From positions 23,846 through 87,845 of the forward strand of contig NZ_GL883754.1 in assembly GCF_000205025.1 (NCBI RefSeq): DNA of 64,000 nucleotides, in the 5' to 3' direction. Shown here piece after piece: positions 1 to 9,700 of this stretch; within the stretch, counting starts at the first letter, position 1, and every line of letters starts with the position of its first letter. This DNA is from Parasutterella excrementihominis YIT 11859. GTDB lineage: Bacteria > Pseudomonadota > Gammaproteobacteria > Burkholderiales > Burkholderiaceae_F. The notes beneath the pieces are model-generated. The model made no database searches, had not been told where the DNA came from, and was given only the letters and a program-made list of their open reading frames with translations. Both the position numbers and the translations under genes were made by a program.

Positions 1-123
1 TGCGTAGTTGGTGGTGCTAACGGCGCCGACTCTATGACCGCTATGATGAACTCCTGGGCCATCATCTCCGGTGTGGATGCCGCAGACGGTGCAACTGCCG
101 CCATCAAAAAATCCCGCAAGTAA
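1..123 (+). CDS. C-terminal end of a probable FAD-dependent oxidoreductase (partial)
   Basis: An open frame enters from the left edge and ends at a TAA at 121-123, giving about 40 residues. The visible tail contains NGADSMTAMMNSWAIISG followed by a helix ending in KKSRK. Gly-rich and small-residue ends of this kind close the FAD domain of many fumarate reductase/succinate dehydrogenase-like flavoproteins, and the window holds three other such proteins. Family assignment from 40 residues is weak, and no catalytic residue can be checked. A strong terminator follows at 151-174, so this is the last gene of its transcript. Confidence 0.45.
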   Translation, partial: CVVGGANGADSMTAMMNSWAIISGVDAADGATAAIKKSRK

Positions 124-150
124 TCTCCTCTAATACTTAGCAAGTACTAA

Positions 151-174
151 AACGGGCCCAAAATTGGGCCCGTT
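151..174 (+). terminator. Rho-independent terminator
   Basis: AACGGGCCC (151-159), a six-base loop and GGGCCCGTT (166-174) form a perfect 9-bp GC-rich stem followed by a short pyrimidine tract. It lies 28 nt after the stop of the partial gene at the left edge. Confidence 0.85.
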
Positions 175-202
175 TCTTGTGGTTTTGAGGTGAGTTAGAG
201 AA

Positions 203-1471
203 TTAGATTCCGTTAAGTTTCAACACACATCCTTTGAAAATTCCAAATGCGGTTTCAAGTCCTTTTTCGTCAAAATCAAATTCTCTCTGGTGGTGAGCTG
301 CTGTTCTGTCGGCTCCTACAACGAAGAACTCACTCTTTCCTCCGGCAGCTTTTACACGTGTTGCAAGCATCGTAAAGTCCTCGGAACAACCTAACTTTTT
401 ATGCTGGACAACTCGTTCGCAACTCGGCAGACTTCCTGCAACTTCCGTCACTAAAGAAGCAAGCTCAGGATCGTTATTGAGTTCACCGGCCTCTCCGACT
501 TTTTCAACTTCATAGTCCACGTCATAAGCCAAAGCGGTGCCTTTAACAATGCGATTGGCCTGATCGACCATGAAATCATTGATTTCCGCTGTTTCTCCGC
601 GTACTTCTAATTGAACCTGAGCATGTACCGGAATAACGTTTCTTCCTTCACCGGCCTGCATCATTCCTACGTTAATGCATCCTAGACCTTTTCCATGGCG
701 TGCCATTCCAAGAAGCTCGGATACACAAGTACAGGCACAAGCCAAAGCATTCCTACCAAGATGCGGACTCATTGTCGGATGAGCGGGCCGACCTTTAAAG
801 CGAACATCTAACTTAGTTGTGCACAATACGCCCTCGGGGTACACACAAACCTCTCCGGTGGGACACATCATTGCCAAATGCGCACCTAACAAATAATTGA
901 CGTCATCTAAGAGGCCGGAAGCCGCTTGAGCCGCTCCTCCTCTCACACCTTCTTCGGCCGGCTGGAAAATCAATTTAATTCTTCCGCACAACTGATCTTT
1001 GTGATCGACAATCCACTGCGCCATGGTCAATCCGACTGCCGTGTGTCCATCATGGCCGCACGAATGCATAACTCCTGCATGACGGGATCTGAAATTCTCT
1101 TTATTGGGAAGATGATCCTTTAAGTCCGTTTCTTCGACACCGACACAGTCGATATCAAAACGCAAAGCTGTGACGGGGCCCGGTCTGCCTGTGTCTAATT
1201 CCGCAATGGTGCCCGTATATCCGTGCATTCTTTCAATGAGCGTCGGGTCGACACCTTCTTCCAGTGCCCTCTTTTTGCTTTTTTCCACAAAATCTTCCGG
1301 CCTGCCCATGACAGCATCGAGACCGATCTGCTCAACGCCGACAAACGTCTTCCAGCCAAGCGGTTCGATTGTCTCCAAAATTTTTGCTGTAGTACAAAAT
1401 TCACCCCAACCGAGTTCGGGTATCTGATGCAGTTCTCGTCTCAGTTTGACTGCGTTTTTGATGTAATCCAT
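203..1471 (-). CDS. abgA: AbgA-like M20 amidohydrolase (p-aminobenzoyl-glutamate hydrolase type)
   Basis: A 422-residue M20-family metal-dependent amidohydrolase. The central stretch matches the Escherichia coli AbgA subunit: TGRPGPVTALRFDID, then MHSCGHDGHTAVGL carrying the metal-binding His/Asp, then IFQPAEEGVRGG with the catalytic Glu pair. A late SEDFTML and an AAHHQREFDFDE segment also follow AbgA. AbgA with AbgB cleaves p-aminobenzoyl-glutamate, a folate breakdown product, in the cytoplasm; no AbgB partner lies here, so other N-acyl amino acids are possible substrates. The start has AAGGAG about six bases upstream. It follows the DcuC-type carrier gene with a 10-nt gap, so the two are probably co-transcribed, carrier first. 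Confidence 0.82.
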   Translation of the reverse strand: MDYIKNAVKLRRELHQIPELGWGEFCTTAKILETIEPLGWKTFVGVEQIGLDAVMGRPEDFVEKSKKRALEEGVDPTLIERMHGYTGTIAELDTGRPGPVTALRFDIDCVGVEETDLKDHLPNKENFRSRHAGVMHSCGHDGHTAVGLTMAQWIVDHKDQLCGRIKLIFQPAEEGVRGGAAQAASGLLDDVNYLLGAHLAMMCPTGEVCVYPEGVLCTTKLDVRFKGRPAHPTMSPHLGRNALACACTCVSELLGMARHGKGLGCINVGMMQAGEGRNVIPVHAQVQLEVRGETAEINDFMVDQANRIVKGTALAYDVDYEVEKVGEAGELNNDPELASLVTEVAGSLPSCERVVQHKKLGCSEDFTMLATRVKAAGGKSEFFVVGADRTAAHHQREFDFDEKGLETAFGIFKGCVLKLNGI

Positions 1472-1481
1472 GTTGTTCTCC

Positions 1482-2747
1482 TTAAACCATCGCTAATGCG
1501 ACAAAGATGACGGCAATGATCATCGGAATTGCCAGACGTTTTGTAAGTTCAATTGGATTGCTGACCCCGGCCAGACCGCAAATCACGATAGCGACACCGG
1601 ATATCGGACTCATAGTTCTTCCAAGAGCTCCGGCCAAAGCGGCCATTGTTCCTAAAGTCGGAACGGTCATGCCGAAACTCGGTGCATGGGGTGTAACGGC
1701 TTCATTGAATGCAAATGCTGCTGCGTCTCCGGAACCGGTAATAACACCCATCACAAAAGGCCCAAGTGAGCCGCCCCAACGAGCGATCTCATTCGAGCCT
1801 CGAAGAACTTCAATGAAGACTGCGATAAGGCCCGACGCTTTCAAACCGGCAGCAAAGACACCGGCAGCAATAATGATGCCGAGAACTTCACCATAGCCGT
1901 TGCCCATGCCCGCAAAAAAGCGTTTAGAGAAAGACTGAGGATCAGCCAAAGTAACCGCCAACGTGTAAATAGCTCCCACAAGCATGGCTTGAGCTACACC
2001 CATTTTTATGGCGGGAAGCCATAAATTCCCTGTAACCAAAATCAGAACTGGAACCAGCGGAGCTAAGGCCTTCAAAACATTCACACGCTGAACCTCACTT
2101 TCCTCATTTAATTCAGTTTCGGAAACCGAGCCCGGCTTATAGTCGCCCAGTAAGATGCACATAATCGTCACACCTATCATCGAGATGGCGCCGCATACCA
2201 ACGTGTAATTCATGTGTACGCCGATTGTCTGGATAACATCCAGATTCGCCATCTTTGCTACATAGGCATTGTGAGAAAGACCGGGAGAAAGCATGGATCC
2301 GAACGTCCCTCCGAGGATAGCGGCGGCAGTTCCGGGACGGCTGACGCCGGCTCGGCGTAATAAGGGAATCATTGTCGGACCCACGGCCGCCGCGCACCCG
2401 GCCGCTGAAGGAATCGCGATGCAGATGAAATAGGTAATTGCCGTAGCAGCAGGTATCAGCAGCAAACCAAGCTTACTTAACGGAGCCGACAGAAGCTTCA
2501 CTAAATGAACATCGCATTTGGTCATTTGAACGACAAAAGCAAAGCCCATCGCAGAGCAAATTGCCATGATCAACCCGCTGTTTGTCATAGATTTTGCAAA
2601 TGCATTCAGACCTTGCATCGGATCTAAAGACAAACAGGTCATAAGAAAGCCGGAGGCTAACAGAACCAAGCGTGTCTCATAGCGTTTGATAAGAGCTGCC
2701 ACTGTCAAAATGACGATAACAATGGCTGCCCAGACAGTCCAAGTCAT
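1482..2747 (-). CDS. DcuC-family (C4-dicarboxylate carrier type) membrane transporter
   Basis: A 421-residue polytopic inner-membrane protein with about a dozen hydrophobic segments, no signal peptide and an N-terminal membrane helix. Features typical of the DcuC/YfcC superfamily are the early KRYETRLVLLASGF region, the small-residue re-entrant stretch IPSAAGCAAAVGPTMIPLL, and the late GALGRTMSPISGVAIV repeat of that motif. Family members exchange or take up C4-dicarboxylates under anaerobic conditions. Its pairing with an AbgA-like hydrolase suggests that this copy may import an N-acyl amino acid or a dicarboxylic amide (inference). AGGAG precedes the ATG. The promoter must lie in the 102-bp divergent spacer shared with a LysR gene. 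Confidence 0.8.
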   Translation of the reverse strand: MTWTVWAAIVIVILTVAALIKRYETRLVLLASGFLMTCLSLDPMQGLNAFAKSMTNSGLIMAICSAMGFAFVVQMTKCDVHLVKLLSAPLSKLGLLLIPAATAITYFICIAIPSAAGCAAAVGPTMIPLLRRAGVSRPGTAAAILGGTFGSMLSPGLSHNAYVAKMANLDVIQTIGVHMNYTLVCGAISMIGVTIMCILLGDYKPGSVSETELNEESEVQRVNVLKALAPLVPVLILVTGNLWLPAIKMGVAQAMLVGAIYTLAVTLADPQSFSKRFFAGMGNGYGEVLGIIIAAGVFAAGLKASGLIAVFIEVLRGSNEIARWGGSLGPFVMGVITGSGDAAAFAFNEAVTPHAPSFGMTVPTLGTMAALAGALGRTMSPISGVAIVICGLAGVSNPIELTKRLAIPMIIAVIFVALAMV

Positions 2748-2811
2748 AATCTTCTCCTATGGGTTATCGTTATGTCACCATTGTGAAGATTGGATTGCGT
2801 TACGGTAAGAT

Positions 2812-2835
2812 ATCAAAGAGTGACAACGTTTTGAT
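2812..2835. promoter_or_regulatory. Candidate LysR operator in the divergent spacer
   Basis: The spacer between the carrier gene and the divergent LysR gene contains ATCAAA (2812-2817) and TTTGAT (2830-2835), a perfect 6-bp inverted repeat with 12 bases between. Its position just upstream of the LysR start fits an autoregulatory site. Only position and symmetry support it. Confidence 0.35.
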
Positions 2836-2849
2836 CTAAACGGAACATC

Positions 2850-3773
2850 ATGCGTAACCTTGACACAATTGAAACCCTTGAAACCTTCGTTGTTCTCGCA
2901 AGACTTAACAGTGTCGGAAAAACCGCTGAGCAGCTTCATATTTCAAAAGCTTCCGTCTCACGCCGCATTTCTTCACTTGAAACATCCATTGGAAAGCTCT
3001 TTATCCGAAACCAAAACGGCAGCGAGTTGACACCTTTAGGCTGCCTTTTCTTAGAAAAGATTCAACCCCTCCTAGAGCGATTTCACAAACTTTCAGCCCC
3101 TGTCTCTCGACCCGAAGGGAGCATCAGCGGATCAATCCGAATTTCAGCGCCCAACGCTATCGGCAATGGTTTGCTCATTCCATGGATCACTGCATTCCAA
3201 AGAAGAAATCCCGAACTTTTTGTTAACCTAACGCTGACTCTTGGTCCAATGCACATCATTCCTCCGGAGTGTGATATCAGAATCAATCACGGGCTTTATC
3301 CATGTTCCAATGCCGTCATCAGAAAACTCGGTGAAATGCGCCGTATGATGGTTGCATCGGCGGCCTATTTGGCAAAACATGGAGTACCGAAAACTCCGGA
3401 GGATTTAGAATTTCATGAACTTTTAGGCGGCAATGATTTAGTCAACGGAGCGCCCTTAGTTCTCCTGAAAGACAATGAGCGCGTCATCGTTCCGATCCAC
3501 TCCAAACTTAGACTAAAAGATCATACAGCGGCAAGGACAGCCGCATTATTTGACGCCGGAATAAGTGTTCATGCATTCAGGTATGACACCATGGAATTAG
3601 TCCGACGCAAATTACTCATACACGTTCTGCCCGACTGGGAGCCTGAGCCGTCTCCTGTTAGCTTGCTTCTTCCCATCGGCCGAAAACCATCCTCAGCTGT
3701 GGAAGCCTTGTGTGACTTCATTGCTGAAAAATGGCGTTCAAACCCTGAACTCGTCTTCGATCATGGTCTCTAA
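2850..3773 (+). CDS. LysR-family transcriptional regulator
   Basis: 307 residues, the usual LysR length. The N-terminal winged helix-turn-helix is clear: LETFVVLARLNSVGKTAEQL, then HISKASVSRRISSLE and a wing ending LTPLG (residues about 5-65). The rest is the periplasmic-binding-like effector domain, beginning near SISGSIRISAPNAIG. It is divergent from the DcuC carrier/AbgA operon with a 102-bp spacer, the standard arrangement for a regulator of that operon. The 3' end overlaps a second LysR gene by 11 bp, so the two regulators are co-transcribed. Confidence 0.88.
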   Translation: MRNLDTIETLETFVVLARLNSVGKTAEQLHISKASVSRRISSLETSIGKLFIRNQNGSELTPLGCLFLEKIQPLLERFHKLSAPVSRPEGSISGSIRISAPNAIGNGLLIPWITAFQRRNPELFVNLTLTLGPMHIIPPECDIRINHGLYPCSNAVIRKLGEMRRMMVASAAYLAKHGVPKTPEDLEFHELLGGNDLVNGAPLVLLKDNERVIVPIHSKLRLKDHTAARTAALFDAGISVHAFRYDTMELVRRKLLIHVLPDWEPEPSPVSLLLPIGRKPSSAVEALCDFIAEKWRSNPELVFDHGL

Positions 3774-4683
3774 TAATTCTGAACATAGGGCAACACTGCG
3801 TCAATGGCAGCTCTTTATACTTACCGTTGAAAAAGGAAGCATTCTTGCGGCTTCTGCCGCTGCCAACACCGACGCTGCCGTTGTCAGCCGAGAAATTACA
3901 AAACTTGAACATCTGCTACAGGAACCATTACTGGAAAGATCCCGCTCCGGTGTTCGTCCGACATGGCTAGGCGCTCAAAAATACAAAGAAGCCATAAAAA
4001 TTCTTCATGACATCAATACTGCTTTCTCTGAAACTGAAAATACTTCAATCAGATCTTCGACTATCCGTCTTGCCGTTCCCGGGGCATTGACAGGGCTTAT
4101 CGCTAAGCCTCTCGCAGAGTTTGAAAAACTCCAATCTTCTAATCACACACGCATCGAAATCAACAGTTACCAAAACATCAACGATATTCAGCCTGAAAAT
4201 TTTGATCTCATAGTTTGCCTCCAAACATTGCCAAATGTCAGGATGATTGCATACGATATCGCAAGCATTTCATATGGAATTTTTGCCTCTCCTGACTTCA
4301 TTGCGCAAAACAAAAGGATCTCTGATCCGACTCAGTTAGAAAAACTTCCGCTAATCCACTCAAAAAGCGAAAAAGTCCTCTTGCAGGGGCCTTTCCAAAG
4401 CATAACCATTACCGTAGAGCCTCAAATAAGAATTAATTCTAATGAAGCTATGATCAGTGCCGCGGTTGAAGGTTTGGGTATTGCCCTCCGCATACCGCTT
4501 TGGGCCGCCGAGCCCTTAGCAAAAAACGGTAAGTTGCGTCACTTACTTCCAAATTGGCATATTCCGAACGCACCCGTTTGGCTTCTAAAGCATCCCGGCC
4601 GAAAAATTTCCGCTCTGGAGAAACTTATACAGTTTTTAAGGAAGACTGGAACTTTCCATCCGACGCTAACAAAAACGGACTAA
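3763..4683 (+). CDS. Second LysR-family regulator, overlapping the first
   Basis: About 306 residues. The helix-turn-helix runs through LRQWQLFILTVEKGSILAAS, then AVVSREITKLEHLLQEPLLE, with a wing at RPTWLG. The effector domain shows the expected SSTIRLAVPGALTG start. The ATG at 3763 is preferred over an in-frame GTG at 3712 because the domain begins only about a dozen residues after it and the overlap with the upstream gene shrinks from 62 to 11 bp; no strong ribosome site is visible for either. The two regulators are only distantly alike, so this is not a recent duplication. It is followed by about 500 bp without a convincing gene. Confidence 0.82.
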   Translation: MVSNNSEHRATLRQWQLFILTVEKGSILAASAAANTDAAVVSREITKLEHLLQEPLLERSRSGVRPTWLGAQKYKEAIKILHDINTAFSETENTSIRSSTIRLAVPGALTGLIAKPLAEFEKLQSSNHTRIEINSYQNINDIQPENFDLIVCLQTLPNVRMIAYDIASISYGIFASPDFIAQNKRISDPTQLEKLPLIHSKSEKVLLQGPFQSITITVEPQIRINSNEAMISAAVEGLGIALRIPLWAAEPLAKNGKLRHLLPNWHIPNAPVWLLKHPGRKISALEKLIQFLRKTGTFHPTLTKTD

Positions 4684-5057
4684 CCGAAGAAATAGGTCCC
4701 TCCCTTTCAGCATTTCCTTAACTCTCAAAAAAAATCTGAATCAAATTCAATCATCCCAAGCTGAACTTGATTTAACTTTTATGATTGAACAAGACTGAAC
4801 ACCTTGATAATTCGAAAGAGTTTTCATTTTCTTTCAAGGGGGGCTGTTCGACACAAAACGTCACAACTAACACATTTTATGACGGCATTGTTCGGACAAT
4901 GAGTGTAGATTACCGCGCTGAAGACATCCGTTTGGGTCTTCACAGTCTTTCATTTGAAGGGGATGAAAGATTTTGGTGTTGCATGAGATGAGGTTGCAGC
5001 CGCCGTGTTTTCCTCCTATGTCACGGCAGAGCTCCTTCATTTAAAACTCATTTGCTT

Positions 5058-5088
5058 ATCCGGCGCCTGCGCGGCGTCGGATTTTTTT
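5058..5088 (+). terminator. Rho-independent terminator
   Basis: ATCCGGCGCC (5058-5067) pairs with GGCGTCGGAT (5073-5082) around a 5-base loop with one G-U pair, followed by a run of T. It would stop rightward transcription before the convergent efflux operon. Confidence 0.8.
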
Positions 5089-5103
5089 CTTTTTTGCCTT
5101 AGT

Positions 5104-5135
5104 AAAAAACGGTGGGCTGTTAATCCTACCCACCG
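5104..5135 (-). terminator. Terminator of the RND efflux operon
   Basis: CGGTGGG (5110-5116) and CCCACCG (5129-5135) form a 7-bp stem. Read on the minus strand it is followed by a run of T (A at 5104-5109), about 60 bp after the stop of the outer-membrane channel gene. Confidence 0.75.
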
Positions 5136-5192
5136 CTTTCTATACTTCTAAATAAGAAATTATTGCGGACCTGCCGCGTCTAGTTTTGCAGG

Positions 5193-6707
5193 CTAGCCGT
5201 CAGCCGATTTCTGCATCGGCTGCGCCGTTGTTGGTTTAATGGGTTGTTTTTTGAGTTTTTCCGCCTCTTCGATTTCTCGAATCGCTTGCTGCTCCTCGAT
5301 TAAGGCTTGGTCAATCCATCCGCCCCCTAACGCCTGATATACCTGCGCAACCGAATTCAAAGCCCGAGACTTCACTTCAGCTAGAGAGATTTGCTGCGGC
5401 AGTAAAGATTGTTCTGCCTGCAGGACAGTGAAATATCCCGTGTAACCGCCTTGATACTGAGCGTTAGCAAGGCGCGAGTAGTCTTCCAAGCTCATGACGA
5501 GGCTGCGTTTGCTGCGCAGCTCTTCAATCACGTTTTGGCGCCGACTGAGTGCATTATCCACGTCTGCAAATGCAGTAGATACGGCAAGCTGATAAGCGGC
5601 CAAAAGCGCTTTTTGCTGCGCCTCGGCACTGCGGACTCCGGCGGTTACAGCGCCCCAATGGAAAATTGGACCGCTGATATTGCCGGCGTACTGCCAAACT
5701 TTGGACGGACCTTTAAACAGTTCTTTCAGCTGATCGCTGGAAAAGCCGAGGCCTCCGGAAAGTGAGATAGACGGGAAGTACAACGCCTTAGCGGCTCCGA
5801 TATCGGCATTAGCTGCCCTAAGCTGCTCTTCGGCCTGGATCACGTCAGGGCGTTCCTCCAGCAGCTGACTGGGAATTCCCGCCACGACTGCCGGAACGTT
5901 CAGTTCATCTAGCGTCTTGAATTTCGGAAAATCGTCAACCGGCACTCCGGTAAGAACGGACAGCGAATTCTTTAATTCCGTATTGTTCTGCCGAATCTGC
6001 GGAATCTGCACCATCGCGCTTTCCCACTGCGACCAAGCCTGAGCAACTTCCATCTCGGAAACATTGCCATGCTTAAATCGCAGGAGGAAGAGCTGATAAG
6101 TCTTGTGATAGCTTTCCGCTGTCTCTACGGCGATCTTGTATTGCTCTTCCGTCGTAAGAATAGAAAGATAAGTACTGATCACAGAGCCGATCACCGATGA
6201 AATTGCCGCGCGATGCGCCGCTTCCGTGGCTCTCAGAGTTGCCCGAGCAGATTCAGTTTGCCTCCGAATCTTGCCCCACAAGTCGATTTCCCAAGAGGCC
6301 GAGGCAAGAGTTTCATAACTTTTGATCGGCTTATCTCCCATTGCCGCCCCGGTCGGAGTATTCAAGCTTGCTTTTGACTTTCCGAGATCGCCCGAGTAGT
6401 TAAGCTGCGGAAAAAGATTGGATCGAGCCACGGTAAGCTGAGCCGCTGCCCTCTCGACGTTTGCCATGGTCTGCTGCAATGTTCGATTGTTGGCAATGGC
6501 TTTGGAGACGAAGAAGTCCAAATTAGGATCGTTGTATTCTGTCCACCACCTTGCTTTCAAGAGGCCGAGATCCGCTTCCTCGCTCTGGATGTGACGGTAA
6601 TCCTTCGGCACCGGAACATAAGGGCGATCATAGTCAGGACCGACTGCGCAGCCGGTCAGCACTGCGGCGCTGACCGCCGCGGCTAAAAATGTGCGCCGAT
6701 TTATCAT
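5193..6707 (-). CDS. RND efflux outer-membrane channel lipoprotein (OprM/NodT family)
   Basis: 504 residues with a lipoprotein signal: an RR-containing n-region, a hydrophobic core and the lipobox LTGC (Cys near residue 20), followed by AVGPDYDRP, the hallmark start of mature OprM/NodT channels. Two outer-membrane efflux repeats follow, including SWEIDLWGKIRRQ in the first half and the GISSQLLEERPDV-type segment at the start of the second, here IPSQLLEERPDVIQAE. The protein forms the trimeric outer-membrane tunnel of a tripartite pump. A Lys/Glu/Gln-rich tail of about 45 residues extends past the channel domain. Its start codon overlaps the stop of the pump gene (ATGA type), implying coupled translation as the third gene of the operon. 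Confidence 0.93.
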   Translation of the reverse strand: MINRRTFLAAAVSAAVLTGCAVGPDYDRPYVPVPKDYRHIQSEEADLGLLKARWWTEYNDPNLDFFVSKAIANNRTLQQTMANVERAAAQLTVARSNLFPQLNYSGDLGKSKASLNTPTGAAMGDKPIKSYETLASASWEIDLWGKIRRQTESARATLRATEAAHRAAISSVIGSVISTYLSILTTEEQYKIAVETAESYHKTYQLFLLRFKHGNVSEMEVAQAWSQWESAMVQIPQIRQNNTELKNSLSVLTGVPVDDFPKFKTLDELNVPAVVAGIPSQLLEERPDVIQAEEQLRAANADIGAAKALYFPSISLSGGLGFSSDQLKELFKGPSKVWQYAGNISGPIFHWGAVTAGVRSAEAQQKALLAAYQLAVSTAFADVDNALSRRQNVIEELRSKRSLVMSLEDYSRLANAQYQGGYTGYFTVLQAEQSLLPQQISLAEVKSRALNSVAQVYQALGGGWIDQALIEEQQAIREIEEAEKLKKQPIKPTTAQPMQKSADG

Positions 6708-9700
6708 TTGCCCTCTCCTTTATTGTTCTTGGCATCGGCTGTCTTCTGGGAGACTTCGTTTGCAGATAGAACTTCCTTCGTGATTTCTGTCTTATCCTCT
6801 TTGACGCTCTTCTCTCTTTCGAGGTCAGTCAGCTTGTCTGCGGATTCAACATTCGCCTTCTGCTCCTGCGATGTCAGATCTCCGATTCCGATATCCTGAT
6901 TTTCGACCCCTTCAGGATTAAAGCCCGGAGAGTTGATCACCGTTAACTCTCCTGAAGGAGAAACCTTCACGGTTGCATTCGGATCATAAACGGTGCCAGG
7001 GCCGCGCAGAATGGCAGTACGAAGCTTGTCTGTAATCGGAATATTTCTAGAGGAAAGCTTAGCGGCCAGTTTCAAAGCGCTCTTCGCTCCGGAGCGTTCG
7101 GCCCAGCCTTCAAACCAGACATAGAAAATTGGAACAAACAGCAGAGCCAGCGTCGACACACCGATCATACCGCCCACAATACCGGTTCCCAGAGAGTGAC
7201 GGGAAGCAGCGCCGGCGCCTGTTGCGACGGCCAACGGGATAGTACCGCCGATAAACGCCAAGGACGTCATAATAATCGGACGGAAACGAAGCTCTCCGGC
7301 ATCAATAGCCGCGCGCACCAAGTCCATGCCTTTATGTCTCAGTTCAACCGCAAATTCCACAATCAAAATTGCGTTCTTCGCCGCCAAGCCGATCATCACC
7401 AGCATACCAATCTGGAAGTAAACGTCGTTTTCAAGACCGCGAGCCCATGTCGCCAGCAGCGCACCGATGACGCCGAACGGCACCGCCAAGATGACTGAAC
7501 CCGGAAGCGCCCAGCTTTCATACTGGGCAGCCAGCACCAGGAATACCAGCAGCAAACCGAAACCAAACACAATTGCGGAAGAAGATCCGGAACTTTGCTG
7601 TTCGTAGCTGATTCCAGTCCAGCCGTAGGTGTAGCCCGGAGGAAGAACTTCGGCCGCCACTTCTTCCAAGGCCTTCATACCTTGGCCGGAAGAGTAACCA
7701 GGCGCGGCATTACCGATCACCTGAGCGGCCGGGAAACCGTTGTAGTGCGGTAAGGAGGTTGCGCCGTTCGTGTACTCCGTCGTAATAACGGCACTCAGCG
7801 GAATCATTTCCCCGTTACTGTTGCGAACGTAAAGTTTGTCAATGTCTTCCGGTTTTGCACGATACTTCGGTTCGGACTGCATAATCACGAACCAAACGCG
7901 TGAGAACTGGCTAAACTGACTGGAAATTGCTGAGCCAAACTGGCTTTGAAGCGTGTTAAAGACGTCTGCAGTACTCAAACCTAACAATTGGGCCTTATCA
8001 CGATCAAAGTTAATTTTGAGCTGTTGGTTGTTGGCGTTGTAAGTACTGGTCAAACCGGTAAGTTCCGGACGCTGACGAGCTTTTTGCAAAAAATTGTTCA
8101 GCACATCACCTAACTGCTGAGGCGTCCCGCTACCGGTATCCTGAATCCAAAATTCAAAACCACCTGTCGTACCTAATCCCGGAATCGCCGGCGGGTTGAT
8201 CGGAACGACCAACGCCTGCATCTGTGAGGCCATGCCGCGATACTGCATCTGCTGCATGATCGCATCGGCACTCATTTCTTTAGCCGTTTGAGAATTCTTA
8301 TAGCGCTCATCAAACGGAGCCAAAGTCATGAAGAACGTACCGGCATTGGTTTTCACTCCTCCGTCGAGCAGAGAAAAACCACCGATGGAGTTCTTGGTTT
8401 CAATCCCTTTAACCGGATCCAAAGCTTTTTCAATAGCATCCATGGCTTCTGTTGAGCGCTGCAAGCTGGCAGAGGAAGGAAGCATAATAGCTGCCAGAAC
8501 GTAGCCTTGGTCTTCACTTGGCACAAAACCGGTCGGGAGCACTCGGAACATCTGAAAAATAGCAACGCCCATTCCCGCGAACAAAATAATGACAAGCAAA
8601 GTTCTGCGGAACAAAGCTCTCGTCCATTCCCCGTACTTCACCGTCAAGCGTCCGAACAATTGGTTGAAACGGAAGAAGAAGCCGTGAGTCTTCGGCTCTT
8701 CATGGGAGAGCCAAGCAGCACAAAGGGCCGGCGTCAGCGTCAAAGCGACGAAGCCGGAAATCGAAACGGAGATCGCAATCGTGATAGCAAACTGCTTATA
8801 GAGCATACCGGTGGTGCCGCCCATAAAGGCTGCCGGAACGAACACACTGGCCAAGACCAAAACCGTCGCGATAATCGGGCCGGAGACTTCCGACATAGCC
8901 AGAATGGTTGCATCGATCGGATTCATGGCTTTTTCGGACATATTGCGTTCGACGTTTTCCACCACCACGATGGCATCGTCCACCACCAAACCAATCGCCA
9001 ACACCAAACCAAACAGCGTCAGCAGGTTGATCGTGAACCCAAGCGCCAGCATTCCCACGAAAGTACCAGTCAAAGCGACCACAATGGCCGTGCACGCAAT
9101 TGCTGTGGATTTAAAGCTTTGCAAGAAGATGTAGATCACGCCGATAACAAGAAGCACTGCTTCAAACAGCGTCTTAATTACTTCATCGATAGAAATTCGA
9201 ACAAACTCTGTCGTGTCGATAGCGACCTTGTAATCTAAGCCTTCTGGGAAGTTTGCTTTGAGTTGCTCTAATGTCTTTCGAACATTTTTCGCCACATCCA
9301 GCGCGTTGGCGCCGGCCTGTTGGTAAACCGCAATGTAACTCGTCGGTAAGCCGTTCATATTGGAAGAAACATCATAGCTCTGAGACCCCAAATCGACACT
9401 CGCTACGTCCTTTAGACGAACAATGGCGCTTTGATCTTGGTTCGAGCGGATGATGATATCTTCATATCCTTTCGGATCAACCGAGGGAGACGGAGCAATG
9501 ACCGGGAAAGTCTGGATAGTTCCGGGGAGCGCAGGAGCCGCACCGATATTACCGGCTGCGAATCGTTTGTTCTGGTTTGCAACGGCGGAGTTGATATCAG
9601 AGGTGGTAATGCCCAAAGATGCCATGCGGTCCGGATTAAGCCAAATACGCATGGCCTGATTGGCGTTGCCCATCACAGCAGACTGACCGGCGCCCTTAAC

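Larger units (their letters stand above)
4684..5192. other. 509-bp stretch without a convincing gene; ends in two opposing terminators
   Basis: Only a 68-codon frame starting at a TTG (4785-4991) is open here, with no ribosome site and no recognisable motif, so it is not called. The stretch does end in a strong plus-strand terminator (5058-5088), so something may be transcribed rightwards here: the LysR mRNA tail or a small RNA. No match to tmRNA, 6S or RNase P RNA was recognised. The last 80 bp hold the terminator of the efflux operon on the other strand. Confidence 0.4.

Noticed and set aside
4785..4991. 68-codon frame with a TTG start in the gap after the second LysR gene
   Set aside because: No ribosome site, no recognisable motif and weak start; the region may be RNA only.
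8507..9238. Open frame of 243 codons opposite the RND pump gene
   Set aside because: It is antisense to the strongly conserved proton-relay region of the pump; its His/Gln/Arg-rich translation is typical of a shadow frame.
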